Shown here in pieces: positions 6,570 through 14,490 of a stretch of DNA of 43,544 bases (positions are counted from its first letter, which is position 1; each line of letters opens with the position of its first letter). Source of the DNA: JAKAQB01 sp027320105. GTDB taxonomy: Bacteria; Actinomycetota; Acidimicrobiia; Acidimicrobiales; Palsa-688. Location: assembly GCA_027320105.1 (NCBI GenBank), contig DAHVMA010000063.1, forward strand, positions 1 to 43,544, written 5' to 3'. Under the pieces are notes generated by a model. That model saw only the letters and a program-made list of their open reading frames with translations, was not told the origin of the DNA and did no database searches. A program made the translations under genes and the position numbers.

Positions 6570-8417
6570 ATGAAGCGCGCGAACCGATCGAGTGGTGCGA
6601 GGGCGGGCGGAGACGGCGGGGTTGTGGGCTGGGAGGGCGCCGGCACCGAAGCCGAGCACGCCGAGGAGATAACGAGCCTCGAGGGCATCCCCGCCCTTTC
6701 TCTGGATGCGATCAGCTCGGTGGCTTACGGGCCCGAGGCGATGCTGGTGGTGCTGGCGACCGCCGGTGCGGGGGCGCTGGCGAAGATCGAGCCGATCACC
6801 GTCGCCATCGTGGTGCTGCTCGTGATCCTGGTGTTCTCCTATCGCCAGGTGATCCAGGCGTACCCCGACGGGGGCGGCTGCTACGCCGTGTCCAAGGCCA
6901 ATCTCGGCCGCCGGGTCAGCCTTCTGGCGGGGGCGTCGCTCATCGTCGACTACGTGCTCACCGTGGCGGTGTCGATCGCCGCCGGCGTCGCCGCTTTGGT
7001 GTCCGCCTTCCCGGGGCTCGCCCCCGACAGCCTCCCCATCTCGCTCGCCGTGCTGGCTGTGCTCACCGCCCTCAACCTGCGGGGCTTGGCGACGAGCGCC
7101 CGGGCGCTGCTGTTGCCGACGGTGGTGTTCATCGTCGGGATCTACGTCGTGATAGTGGCCGGCTTGCTCCGCTCCAGGCCGGTGCCGGGGGCGGGGCTCC
7201 ACGTTGCGGTGCCCACCGCAGCTGCTGCTGTCGGCGTGCTGCTCATCTTGAAGGCGTTCGCCGCCGGCTGTAGCGCCCTCACCGGGGTGGAGGCCATCGC
7301 CAACGACGTGCCCATCTTCCGTGCGCCCAAGGTGCGCCGGGCGATGCGCACCGAGGTGCTCCTCGGCGGGATCCTCGGCACGATGCTGCTCGGGTTGTCG
7401 GTCCTCACCGTCCGCTTCCACATCGCCCCGGAGGTCTCCCAGACGGTCCTCAGCCAGATCACCGGGGCATCGGTGGGGCGGGGGGCGATCTACTACGTGG
7501 TCGACCTGTCGACCACGGCCATCCTGGCCATCGCCGCCAACACCTCCTTCGGGGGCCTGCCGGTGCTCGCCAGCCTGCTCGCCCGGGACCACCTGCTTCC
7601 CCACGTGTTCGGCCTGCGCGGGGATCGCCCCGTCTACCGCTACGGCGTCGTGGCGCTGGCAGTGCTGGCCGGGGCGCTGCTCGTCGCCGTGGACGCCAAC
7701 ACCAACGCCCTCATACCGCTCTTCGCGATCGGGGTGTTCACCGGCTTCACCCTCTCCCAGACCGGGCTCGTGCGTCACTGGCGCCACGACCGGCCGGGGG
7801 GCTGGTGGGCCCGGGCCGCTCTGAATGGCCTCGGTGCGGCGATGACAGCGGTGGCGACGGTCATCTTCGTCGTGACCAAGTTCACCGCCGGTGCCTGGGT
7901 GGTGGTGATCGCCGTCCCCGCCTTGATCCTGCTCTTCTCCCGCATCGCCGCCTACTACAGAGATGTCGCCGCCGAGATCGGCCTCGGCACGGTGCCTCCC
8001 ACACCCGCGCCGCAGAGGAGCCTCGCCGTCGTGGCTGTCACCGCCGTATCGCAGATGACCGCCGCCGCCATCACGACGGCCCTCTCGCTCGCCGACGAGG
8101 TGGTGGCGGTGAGCGTGCAATTCGACGACGAACGGGCAGCGTCACTCCGATCCGACTGGGACCGCTGGGACCCCGGGGTGCCGCTGTCGATCCTCCGCTC
8201 GAGGACCCGGTCGGTCACCAAGCCCATGCTCGCCCACCTCCACGTCCTGCACCGCCAGGGTCATCCCCAGGTGCTTGTGGTCATCGCCGAGGTGGAGCCG
8301 AAGAAGTGGCGCCACCAACTCCTCCAGAACCAGCGTGGCATCATCCTCGCCAACGCCCTGCGCCGGCACTGCGACGTCAACGTCCTACGGGTGCCGTTCC
8401 GGCTCTCCAAGGCATGA
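6570..8417 (+). CDS. APC-superfamily permease with cytoplasmic C-terminal domain
   Basis: A 615-residue transporter. After a ~38-residue polar N-terminus come about 12 membrane helices. The first half-helix region carries LDAISSVAYGPEAMLVVL, the pattern of the amino acid-polyamine-organocation superfamily helix 1. GGGCYAVSKANLG is the helix 3 signature. After the last helix (near residue 470) there is a ~140-residue soluble domain with an alpha/beta pattern (SLAVVAVTAVSQMTAAAI) ending LRVPFRLSKA, as in large actinobacterial APC permeases. Substrate is unknown; a cation or amino acid is likely. The ATG at 6570 follows GGGGAG at 6561. No regulator is adjacent. Confidence 0.85.
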   Translation: MKRANRSSGARAGGDGGVVGWEGAGTEAEHAEEITSLEGIPALSLDAISSVAYGPEAMLVVLATAGAGALAKIEPITVAIVVLLVILVFSYRQVIQAYPDGGGCYAVSKANLGRRVSLLAGASLIVDYVLTVAVSIAAGVAALVSAFPGLAPDSLPISLAVLAVLTALNLRGLATSARALLLPTVVFIVGIYVVIVAGLLRSRPVPGAGLHVAVPTAAAAVGVLLILKAFAAGCSALTGVEAIANDVPIFRAPKVRRAMRTEVLLGGILGTMLLGLSVLTVRFHIAPEVSQTVLSQITGASVGRGAIYYVVDLSTTAILAIAANTSFGGLPVLASLLARDHLLPHVFGLRGDRPVYRYGVVALAVLAGALLVAVDANTNALIPLFAIGVFTGFTLSQTGLVRHWRHDRPGGWWARAALNGLGAAMTAVATVIFVVTKFTAGAWVVVIAVPALILLFSRIAAYYRDVAAEIGLGTVPPTPAPQRSLAVVAVTAVSQMTAAAITTALSLADEVVAVSVQFDDERAASLRSDWDRWDPGVPLSILRSRTRSVTKPMLAHLHVLHRQGHPQVLVVIAEVEPKKWRHQLLQNQRGIILANALRRHCDVNVLRVPFRLSKA

Positions 8418-8431
8418 CGGCCGCCGGTCAT

Positions 8432-8453
8432 TGTTCCGGTGTAGACTAGAACA
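8432..8453. promoter_or_regulatory. Inverted repeat, candidate operator of the SufR-like regulator
   Basis: TGTTC at 8432-8436 and GAACA at 8449-8453 form a perfect 5-base inverted repeat with a 12-base spacer. A TAGACT/TAGAAC-like -10 lies inside or next to it, and the regulator start follows 25 bases later. This is the position of an autoregulatory operator. A similar GTTC-N12-GAAC array is found at 16093-16112. Confidence 0.55.
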
Positions 8454-8477
8454 TCACCTGTCGGAAGGCGCCGTAGG

Positions 8478-9152
8478 GTGGAAGAAGAGCTGCAGCGAGA
8501 GGCCCGGGCGCTCGGTGACCCCACCCGTCACCGACTGTTCCGTTACGTCGCCGACGCTCCTGGGCCCGTTGGCGTGGCGGAGCTGACCGACTTCGTCCGG
8601 CTCAACCACAACGCGGTGCGCCAGCACCTGGCGGTGTTGAAGGAAGCCGGCCTGGTCGTCGAGGAGGTTGAGGAGCGCTCCCGGCCGGGGCGGCCGCGCC
8701 TGCTCTACCGGCTGGCGCCCGAGGCGGCCGGGCGCTGGGGCACCCCCGGCGCCTACGCCTGGCTGGCGAGCCTGCTCTCCGACGCGGTGCGCCGCCGCCT
8801 CGAGCCGCGCCAGGTCGGGCGCCAGGAGGGGCACCGCCGGGGGGCCGAGCTGGCCGGCAGCGGGGAGCCCGTCGATCTCCTGGAAGCCGAGATCGAACGG
8901 CGGGGGTTCAGGCCTGTCCGGGTCGAGCGGGGCCGCACGGTCGAGCTCGTGCTCGGACGATGCCCGTTCGTTGACGTCGCTGGACCGGATCCCGACACGG
9001 TGTGCCTCCAGCTGCACCTCGGCTTGGCTGAAGGCTTGGCCGAGGGCCTCGGCGGGCTGCACGTCGAGGGGCTCGTGGCCAAGGACCCACGCCGGGCCGG
9101 GTGCCGTCTCACCCTCCGGCGTCAGGGCCCGCTGGCGGAGGCGCGTCGTTGA
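8478..9152 (+). CDS. SufR/ArsR-like regulator with Cys-ligand C-terminal domain
   Basis: The 224-residue protein has an N-terminal winged helix-turn-helix (residues ~8-75; RHRLFRYVADAPGPVGVAEL, then NHNAVRQHLAVLKEAGLV) and a GRPRLLYRL wing. The C-terminal half holds three Cys in the arrangement RCPF-x10-VCLQ ... RRAGCRL. This is the pattern of the actinobacterial SufR-type repressors, where Cys residues bind a 4Fe-4S cluster sensing iron, oxidants or nitric oxide. The GTG at 8478 has GGAAGG nine bases upstream. An inverted repeat sits in the promoter. A related paralogue is at 10624-11328. The cluster-binding role is inferred from family and Cys spacing. Confidence 0.78.
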   Translation: MEEELQREARALGDPTRHRLFRYVADAPGPVGVAELTDFVRLNHNAVRQHLAVLKEAGLVVEEVEERSRPGRPRLLYRLAPEAAGRWGTPGAYAWLASLLSDAVRRRLEPRQVGRQEGHRRGAELAGSGEPVDLLEAEIERRGFRPVRVERGRTVELVLGRCPFVDVAGPDPDTVCLQLHLGLAEGLAEGLGGLHVEGLVAKDPRRAGCRLTLRRQGPLAEARR

Positions 9153-9155
9153 ACC

Positions 9156-9290
9156 TCATCCGGTCGGCAAGCTCACAGGATGACGTTGCACGACCCGGCC
9201 GTCGAAACCCTTGGCCCGGAGGGTCTCGGTCGCCTTGGCGCCGGCAAGGCTCGCGCCCACGATCACGAAGGTCTTTGTGGATTGCGGGAT
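9156..9290 (-). pseudogene. N-terminal remnant of FAD-dependent (ferredoxin) reductase
   Basis: The minus-strand frame reads TKTFVIVGASLAGAKATETL, then RAKGFDGRVV. This is the N-terminal Rossmann fold of ferredoxin/rubredoxin reductase-type flavoproteins (G-x-S-x-A-G instead of GxGxxG is common there). The similarity stops right after beta-strand 2, and a stop codon follows 10 residues later at 9156-9158. The piece lies immediately after the gpgS stop in the same frame. A good ribosome-binding sequence (GAAGAGGAAACG) leads into an ATC codon where an ATG would be expected, suggesting a lost start. I regard it as a ~45-codon relic of a ~400-residue enzyme. Confidence 0.65.
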
Positions 9291-9308
9291 CGTTTCCTCT
9301 TCTCTTGT

Positions 9309-10175
9309 TCAACCCGCTCGGGCCGTCTGGAACCCGGTGGCGTGGACCGTCGCGCCTTGCTGGCCGAGCGCGCCGGTGCCGAGGCCGGAGCGCTCCAGGA
9401 TGGCCTGAGCCACCGAGCGAGCCTGCGGTGTCAGCTCGGACAGGGGCCGGTTGCGGTGGCGGCGCTCGCCGAGATCCACCTCTGCCATGGCGCCGAGCCC
9501 GATGCGTCCTGCCACGTCGATCAACAGCGCGATGTCGACGCCGTAGTCCGGGGGCAGCGACAGGCCACCGAGCACCGAGCGGCGGGCGGCGATCTCGCCG
9601 GCGAGCGGCTGGGCGAAGCAGGCGAGGTCCGGGCGGAGCAGGGCCAGCAGCGGCTTGGCCGTGAGCTCGGTGACCCGACCCCCTTCGCCCCGCACACCAG
9701 CGAGCGGGCGCTGGTAGGTGGCTTTCACGAAGCCGATGTTGCGCTCGAGGAGCAGCGGCCCGAGCAGGCCGACGACGAAATGTGACGAGAAGCCCTCGAC
9801 ATCGGCGTCCAAGAACACCACGAGGTCCCCGCTGCTCCCCGCCAGCGCTGTCGCCATGGCCGCACCCTTGCCCCACTGCGAGCCAGCGGTCGCCGCGACG
9901 GGGACGACGGCCGCGCCGGCGCCGGCCGCCGCCGCAGCCGTCGCGTCGGCGGAGCGGTCGTCAGCGACGAGGACCTCGTCGACGAGGTGGACCCTCTCCA
10001 CGAGGTCCTCCCGGATGGTCCCGACGATGCGGCCGATCGTGGTCGCCTCGTCGCGGGCGGGCAGGCACACCGACACCGTGGCGGACTGCTTGGCGGATGC
10101 GAGCGCCTCGGCGGAGAAGTCTCGGTGGGAGAAGCGGTGAGGGCCGCCGGGCACGGCGGGGGTCACGGGCGGCAC
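9309..10175 (-). CDS. gpgS: Glucosyl-3-phosphoglycerate synthase (GT81)
   Basis: A 288-residue GT-A glycosyltransferase. SVCLPARDEATTIGRIVGTI begins the nucleotide-sugar fold. DLVVFLDADVEGF holds the metal-binding DxD. KATYQRPLAG, GGRVTELTAKPLLALLRPD and PDYGVDIALLIDVAGRIGL match GpgS closely, as does the C-terminal HRNRPLSEL. GpgS transfers glucose from NDP-glucose to 3-phosphoglycerate, the first step to glucosylglycerate and to methylglucose lipopolysaccharides in actinobacteria. The GTG start overlaps 13 bases with the small FolE-like frame upstream, so the two are probably co-transcribed. A second GTG at 10166 is possible. No phosphatase (gpgP) gene is nearby. Confidence 0.9.
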   Translation of the reverse strand: MPPVTPAVPGGPHRFSHRDFSAEALASAKQSATVSVCLPARDEATTIGRIVGTIREDLVERVHLVDEVLVADDRSADATAAAAAGAGAAVVPVAATAGSQWGKGAAMATALAGSSGDLVVFLDADVEGFSSHFVVGLLGPLLLERNIGFVKATYQRPLAGVRGEGGRVTELTAKPLLALLRPDLACFAQPLAGEIAARRSVLGGLSLPPDYGVDIALLIDVAGRIGLGAMAEVDLGERRHRNRPLSELTPQARSVAQAILERSGLGTGALGQQGATVHATGFQTARAG

Positions 10176-10459
10176 CCGACGAGGGAGAAGAGCTCGGCCC
10201 GGGTCCGCTCGTCGCCGCGCACGATCCCGACGAGCGCCGAGGTGACGGTCATCGAGCCAGCGGCGCGCACACCGCAGAGAGACATGCAGGCGTGCTCTGC
10301 TTCGAGGGCGACGCCGGCGAGAGGCAGGAGGTGGTGCTCGCGCAGCGAGGAGAAGGGGGTCGAGCGGGCCACGACGCCAAGCGCGTCGAGCAGCTCCGAG
10401 ACGGCGTGGGCGGCCCTGTGCAGGTCGATCTCCCGACCCGCAGGCCCGCCGGCGTGCAT
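10163..10459 (-). pseudogene. Shrunken GTP cyclohydrolase I-like frame with internal deletions
   Basis: The 98-residue frame reads as three collinear pieces of FolE joined together: the N-terminal helix (EIDLHRAAHAVSELLDALGV), the zinc-site strand (FSSLREHHLLPLAG) and the C-terminal end (LEAEHACMSLCGVRAAGSMT, then TSALVGIVRGDERTRAEL). In intact FolE, about 60-70 residues lie between each pair of pieces. The first zinc Cys (normally CEHH) is Arg here. The second Cys in EHACM is kept. It cannot be a normal GTP cyclohydrolase. The reading frame is still open and overlaps gpgS by 13 bases, so it may be expressed. I call it a pseudogene, with a reduced non-enzymatic protein as the alternative. Confidence 0.7.
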
Positions 10460-10623
10460 GGCGGCGATGTCTGCCTGCGTTGGGAACGAAGCCGAGGTTG
10501 CGCGTCGTGGCCCGCCTCGCAGGACGACGTCATGCTCTCGTCATCCGGTCGTTTCCACGTGGTCATCAGGTGCATCCTAGAGGGAAAGAAGCGAGTGTTT
10601 CGTCAACTCAGATCAGCTTTAGA

Positions 10624-11328
10624 ATGGTAGCCGTGCGACAAGGGACCGAACCGCTGTCCGCGCTGGCGATGCTCAACGAGCCGCTGCGCCGGCGCGCCTA
10701 CGAGCTGATCGCTGGACGTGGTGAGGTGAGCCGTGACGGTGTCGCCTCCGCCCTCGGCGTGGCCCGCACGGTCGCCGCCTTCCATCTCGACAAGCTGGTG
10801 GCCGCCGGGCTGCTCGACGTCGCCTACCGTCGCCCGCCCGGGCGCGCCGGGCCGGGCGCGGGCCGACCGGCCAAGTGGTACCGCCGGGCGGCGGGCGAGA
10901 TCGCTGTCAGCGTCCCCGAGCGCCGCTACGATCTCGCTGCGGAGATCCTTGCCGGAGCGGTCGAGCGGGCAAGCGAAGCAGGCGCCCACGTCGAGGGCGT
11001 TCTCGCCGAGGTCGCCCGGGCGCACGGCCACGACGTCGGTGGCGAGCTGCGCCCAACGTCGAGCGATGCCGCCGCCGGGCCCGGGACGTCCCTGGCCGAG
11101 CGGTTGGTCGACGTGCTCAGCCGCCACGGCTACGAGCCCGAGCTGGCCGGCGGCGTGATAACCATGGTCAACTGCCCGTTCCACGCCCTGGCGGAGCAGC
11201 ACCGTGACCTCGTGTGCCGCATGAACCACCAGCTGCTCTCCGGCGTCGTCGAAGGGGCGGGGCTGGACCCCGGTGCGGCCCGCCTCGATCCCGAGCCCGG
11301 CCGCTGCTGCGTCACCATCGTCACCTGA
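10624..11328 (+). CDS. SufR-like Fe-S transcriptional regulator
   Basis: The product of up to 234 residues has a winged helix-turn-helix (EPLRRRAYELIAGRGEVSRD, then VARTVAAFHLDKLVAAGLLD) and a C-terminal Cys domain: NCPFHALAEQHRDLVCRMN, then DPEPGRCCVTI. The C-x12-C...CC pattern is the SufR-type 4Fe-4S ligand set; SufR represses Fe-S assembly genes and in mycobacteria responds to nitric oxide. A -10-like TAGAAT at 10619-10624 would place the transcript start near 10631, so the GTG at 10633 may be the real, leaderless start; the ATG at 10624 is the longer choice. It diverges from the FolE-like/gpgS unit and is a paralogue of the 8478 regulator. Confidence 0.82.
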   Translation: MVAVRQGTEPLSALAMLNEPLRRRAYELIAGRGEVSRDGVASALGVARTVAAFHLDKLVAAGLLDVAYRRPPGRAGPGAGRPAKWYRRAAGEIAVSVPERRYDLAAEILAGAVERASEAGAHVEGVLAEVARAHGHDVGGELRPTSSDAAAGPGTSLAERLVDVLSRHGYEPELAGGVITMVNCPFHALAEQHRDLVCRMNHQLLSGVVEGAGLDPGAARLDPEPGRCCVTIVT

Positions 11329-11862
11329 GCTGGCATCGGGTGTGGACGTCCTGGCGGCGCGCCAGGCGATCCGCTTGCCGTCGAGGGCCCGCGGCGTCAC
11401 AGCTCCGCGGGAGCCGGGTGGGGGTCACCTTTCCTTCGGAAGAATGCGATCGGTCTCATTCACATCTCGCCGGTCCGCCAGATCCCGAGCAACACGAGCA
11501 GGGGTTCCAGCGGTCGTTGCCTCCTCACCCCGACGAAAGCCGATCGACCCGTCGGGGACGACCGGGTTCGGGTGACTGTTCCCCGGGCTGGAGGTACCGG
11601 AAGGTCGCCGAGGAGTGCCTCCACGTGGGCGGCGTCCTTCCCCCGGCGGCGGGTCCGGTGGTCCAGGTCATCCGAGTCCCGGGTGGCAACACGCCGCCGC
11701 GTGTGCAACCCGTTTTTCCACCTGCATCGTCTCTCCGCCTGCATCTCTCTCCGCCTGCATCGCTCAGTTGACTTGGTTTCTCTAGGGTCAAATATATATA
11801 CGAGTGACGCGATTCCGTGCAACCTCGGCCCCGATGGTGCTCGTGGTGGCAGGGATGCTCGT
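11329..11862. other. 534-base convergent intergenic region
   Basis: This gap lies between two converging genes. I see no convincing gene. It contains a duplicated CTCTCCGCCTGCATC segment at about 11732-11763 and one AT-rich island (11784-11805) that looks like a promoter. Open frames on the minus strand are Arg-rich and show no family similarity. Confidence 0.5.
11768..11798 (+). promoter_or_regulatory. Orphan sigma70-like promoter
   Basis: TTGACT at 11768-11773 is followed after 19 bases by TATATA at 11793-11798, in an AT-rich patch very unlike the surrounding DNA. It points into the 3' end of the minus-strand oxidoreductase. No convincing plus-strand gene lies downstream, so it would make an antisense transcript or is the remains of a lost gene's promoter. 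Confidence 0.4.
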
Positions 11863-12984
11863 TCACGGCGCCACGGCGTCGGTGCGCAGTGCCTGCCATC
11901 GACGGTGGGCGGCCTCGAAGTCCGTCGCCAGCGGCGACGCTGGCGGGGCGACGGTCACGGAAGGCCGCCCGACTGGCGGTGGCCCGTCGGGATAGGCGAC
12001 CTGGATGCGACCGTACGTCCCGTCGCCGTGGTCGACGAAGCAGTCCGCTGAGGGCGTTGCCGCGGGCGGGGTGCCGTCGAGGCCGACCTCGGAGCTCACT
12101 GCGGCTGCGGCGACCGTCCCCGACCACACAGCGGGTTCGGCTGCCCTCGGGTAGGGGCTGCTGGCTGCGTCGCCGACCACGAAGACGCCGGGCATCTCGG
12201 TGGCGAAGCGGCCGTCGACTGGGACGAGCGGGCCGTCCCCGCGAGCCAGGTCGGCCAGCAGGGGACTCGCACGATGCCGGGGGACCACGATCGTCAGCTC
12301 CGCTTCGACGCCAGCTCTGGCGCCGGCCCCCTGGCCGCCCTCGCCCTCAGCGTGGGGGTCGGACCGGGCGCCGAGGTGGACCTCGACCCCAGCGTCTGCG
12401 CAGCTGGTGAGCAGGGCGTTGCCGAGGGCGTGCCCGAGTGCTGCCAGCGGCTGCTCCTCGGGCGTGAACAAGCGGACCTGGACCGGGTGCCCGAGCCGGC
12501 GAGACCGTCGGGCGAGGCGCATGGCCAGGCCGTAGGGTGCCGGTGGGCAGCGGTACGGCAGGGACGAGATCACCACGTCGATGACGCCCCGCTCGACGGC
12601 ACGGATCCTCGGTGCCGCCATCTCGGCCCCGGTGGGGTCCCAGAACCCGACGGTCGAGCCGTCACCGACGCGGTCGAGGGCCAGCCCGGGGGCGGCGATG
12701 ATGGCTCGGGCACGAAGCCGAGATCCGTCTATGCGAAGCACACCTGGCTCGATTGCCTCTGCCCGGGCGGGGATGACCTCGATGCCCTCCAGGTCGATCC
12801 TGGTGCGGAACTCGGATGCGGGCGCGTCGCCTGTCGCGACGGCGAGCGTGCCCGGAAGGTACTCGCATCGGGCATCGGTGACGACAAGGACGACGTGGAC
12901 GCCACCCGACTCCCGGAGTCGCCGGGCGGCGGCGATCCCAGCCGGTCCGGCGCCGACGACGGCGACGGTAGGGGTGATCTGCAC
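11863..12984 (-). CDS. SQR/FCSD-like FAD-dependent oxidoreductase
   Basis: A 373-residue two-dinucleotide-binding-domain flavoprotein. VAVVGAGPAGIAAARRL is the FAD Rossmann loop. RCPPAPYGLAMRLARR near residue 150 matches the Cys-containing segment of sulfide:quinone reductases and flavocytochrome c sulfide dehydrogenases. MPGVFVVGDAASSPYPRA binds the flavin ribityl chain. CFVDHGDGTYGRIQVAYPDG is the family's C-terminal segment, although the usual second catalytic Cys before VGD-distal helices is not obvious. Oxidation of sulfide or a related thiol is plausible, not proven. GTG start with AGGA just upstream. It diverges from the hemerythrin gene across a 226-base gap with a palindromic site. 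Confidence 0.75.
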   Translation of the reverse strand: MQITPTVAVVGAGPAGIAAARRLRESGGVHVVLVVTDARCEYLPGTLAVATGDAPASEFRTRIDLEGIEVIPARAEAIEPGVLRIDGSRLRARAIIAAPGLALDRVGDGSTVGFWDPTGAEMAAPRIRAVERGVIDVVISSLPYRCPPAPYGLAMRLARRSRRLGHPVQVRLFTPEEQPLAALGHALGNALLTSCADAGVEVHLGARSDPHAEGEGGQGAGARAGVEAELTIVVPRHRASPLLADLARGDGPLVPVDGRFATEMPGVFVVGDAASSPYPRAAEPAVWSGTVAAAAVSSEVGLDGTPPAATPSADCFVDHGDGTYGRIQVAYPDGPPPVGRPSVTVAPPASPLATDFEAAHRRWQALRTDAVAP

Positions 12985-13148
12985 GTCCTACCCCGGGGGC
13001 TGATCCCGAAGCGTCAACGGGTGTCGGTGCTGGGTCGGCATGCACATCAGGATGCCACCGCCGTCGGGGTCGGCCCGCAGCGGATGCACCTCACTGCCGA
13101 CCTTGCCATCGTTTGCCGTAGCTGGAGCCCGACCAGATTACCCGTTTA

Positions 13149-13177
13149 CTCTAGTGAGTTCTAGAGATACAGTGAGC
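13149..13177. promoter_or_regulatory. Palindromic promoter site before hemerythrin gene
   Basis: CTCTAG (13149-13154) and CTAGAG (13161-13166) are perfect inverted arms with a 6-base spacer. Overlapping it, GTTC at 13158-13161 and GAGC at 13174-13177 form a one-mismatch version of the GTTC-N12-GAAC array seen at 8433 and 16093. The gene starts 34 bases further on. Confidence 0.45.
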
Positions 13178-13210
13178 TCAAGAGCTGCTTCGAGCAGGAG
13201 GAGTGCACCC

Positions 13211-14254
13211 ATGACGATCACCGGCAGCGACATCGGCAGCGGCGCCAATAGCGGCATCGGTGCCAGCAGCGGAGCCTTCGAGGCGATGCTGGCCCACCAC
13301 GCGGCGCTCGCCGAGGGGGTTGCACGCCGCGTCGCCGCCCTCCGCACCGTGGCCGGCGGCCAAGACCACTACGAAGCGGCGGCTGCCGAGCTCGTCGCCT
13401 ACCTGGCGAAGGAGGTCCTGCCTCATGCCATGGCCGAGGAGCGGACGCTCTACCAGGCGGCAGCCGCCAAGGAGGACCTCGCCGGGACGGTGGCCGGGAT
13501 GCTCGACGAGCACCGGGAGCTCGCCTCGTTGGTGGAGCGGCTCGCGACGGCTTCCGCAGGGACCGCGGCAGCAGCCGAGGCCGGGGCGATCGGCGCGCTC
13601 TTCGCCACGCACGTTGCCAAGGAGAACGAGCTGGTCCTTCCCCCCTTGGCCGCCGACACCGGGGTCGACCTGCCCGGTCTGCTCATCCAGATGCACCGCC
13701 TCACCGAGGCGGCGCAGGACGAGACGTCGGTGGCCGAGGACCGGGGGACCTCCGACGCCGAGGCGACCCTGCTACGCCTGCTGCTCGGCGCGGCCGGCCA
13801 GCTCGCCGATGCTGGGCGGGGTGACGCCGCCTGCAGGCTGGCGGCCGAGGCCTGGGCCGCGGTGCGGGTGCCACGACCCGAGCTCGCGGTGCGTGTCACT
13901 GCCGCGCTGCACCGGCTGGTGCGCTCGGTCACGGCGGAGCCGGTGGCGCTGTCGGCCGGACCCATGTCGCCGAGCCCGTCAGCGTCGGGCCCGTCAGCGG
14001 CAGCGGGGAGCGGCACAGATGCGGTGCTCGACGTGAGGGCGCTCGCCCCGGCCCAGCGCCACGAGAAGATCTTCGCCACCTACGGCGCCCTCGGCGCTGG
14101 CACGGCCTTCGTTCTCGTCAACGACCACGACCCCAAGCCCCTGCGCTACCAGTTCGAGGCCGAGCACCAGGGTGACTTCACCTGGGACGTGCTCGAGGCG
14201 GGCCCGACGGTGTGGCGGGTGCGGATCGGCAGGTCCGCCGGGATTACGGCGTGA
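13211..14254 (+). CDS. Hemerythrin-domain protein with C-terminal DUF2249
   Basis: The product has 347 residues. Residues ~20-160 form a hemerythrin four-helix bundle with the expected His/Glu ligands: MLAHHAAL, LPHAMAEERTLY, MLDEHRELA and FATHVAKENELVLPPL. Hemerythrins bind a non-heme di-iron centre that takes O2 or NO. Residues ~275-345 form a DUF2249 domain: LDVRALAPAQRHEKIFATYG, then LVNDHDPKPLRYQFEAEHQG and WRVRIGR. The linker (160-275) is Ala-rich and helical. The start is certain: ATG at 13211 with AGGAGGAG seven bases upstream. DUF2249 proteins are repeatedly found with hemerythrin and NO-response genes. Together with the downstream DUF2249-DUF59-DUF488 operon, this supports a nitrosative or iron-sulfur stress role (inference). 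It overlaps the next frame as GTGA. Confidence 0.88.
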   Translation: MTITGSDIGSGANSGIGASSGAFEAMLAHHAALAEGVARRVAALRTVAGGQDHYEAAAAELVAYLAKEVLPHAMAEERTLYQAAAAKEDLAGTVAGMLDEHRELASLVERLATASAGTAAAAEAGAIGALFATHVAKENELVLPPLAADTGVDLPGLLIQMHRLTEAAQDETSVAEDRGTSDAEATLLRLLLGAAGQLADAGRGDAACRLAAEAWAAVRVPRPELAVRVTAALHRLVRSVTAEPVALSAGPMSPSPSASGPSAAAGSGTDAVLDVRALAPAQRHEKIFATYGALGAGTAFVLVNDHDPKPLRYQFEAEHQGDFTWDVLEAGPTVWRVRIGRSAGITA

Positions 14255-14490
14255 GCGCGGCCCGGGCGGAGCTGGCCGAGCTGGCCGGCCGGGAGTACGC
14301 CTACGGCTTCTCCACCGACGTCGACTCTCCGCCAAGAAGGAAGAGCTGGGCTGGCTCATCGACTGGCACCGCGACATCCTGCGGGCCGAGGCGGCCGAGC
14401 GGATACTGGAGATCCCCGGGCGGTTACGAGGATGCCGTGGGTGAGGTGGCCGAGGAGTGCCCCGGGGAGTGCATCCCCATCGAGGAGTGA
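14251..14490 (+). pseudogene. Frameshifted SufB-like/ferredoxin-like small gene
   Basis: Starting at a GTG that overlaps the hemerythrin stop, the frame reads AELAGREYAYGFSTDVDS, like the N-terminus of SufB (YGFxTDIES). Sequence then continues in another frame as LSAKKEELGWLIDWH, like SufB ISAKKxEPEWLLEW but with the intervening ~15 residues missing. It then returns to the first frame as YEDAVGEVAEECPGECIPIEE, which resembles a ferredoxin C-terminus (CPGECI). About one base is lost near 14325, and one T is gained near 14427. Read with both indels corrected it would be an ~80-residue protein. Its 3' end overlaps the convergent membrane protein gene. Decayed gene or assembly indels are both possible. 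Confidence 0.5.

Noticed and set aside
6312..8120. 602-codon minus-strand frame opposite the APC permease
   Set aside because: Composition (His, Gly, Arg, Asp repeats) is typical of antisense frames, and the plus strand encodes a clear membrane transporter.
11804..11995. 63-codon plus-strand frame after the orphan promoter
   Set aside because: It is antisense to the conserved end of the oxidoreductase and lacks a ribosome site or family match. Only the promoter is reported.
13020..13130. Minus-strand frame reading GKVGSEVHPLRADPDGGGIL upstream of the oxidoreductase
   Set aside because: Protein-like in places, but no start codon, ribosome site or recognised family. It may be another relic but cannot be supported.
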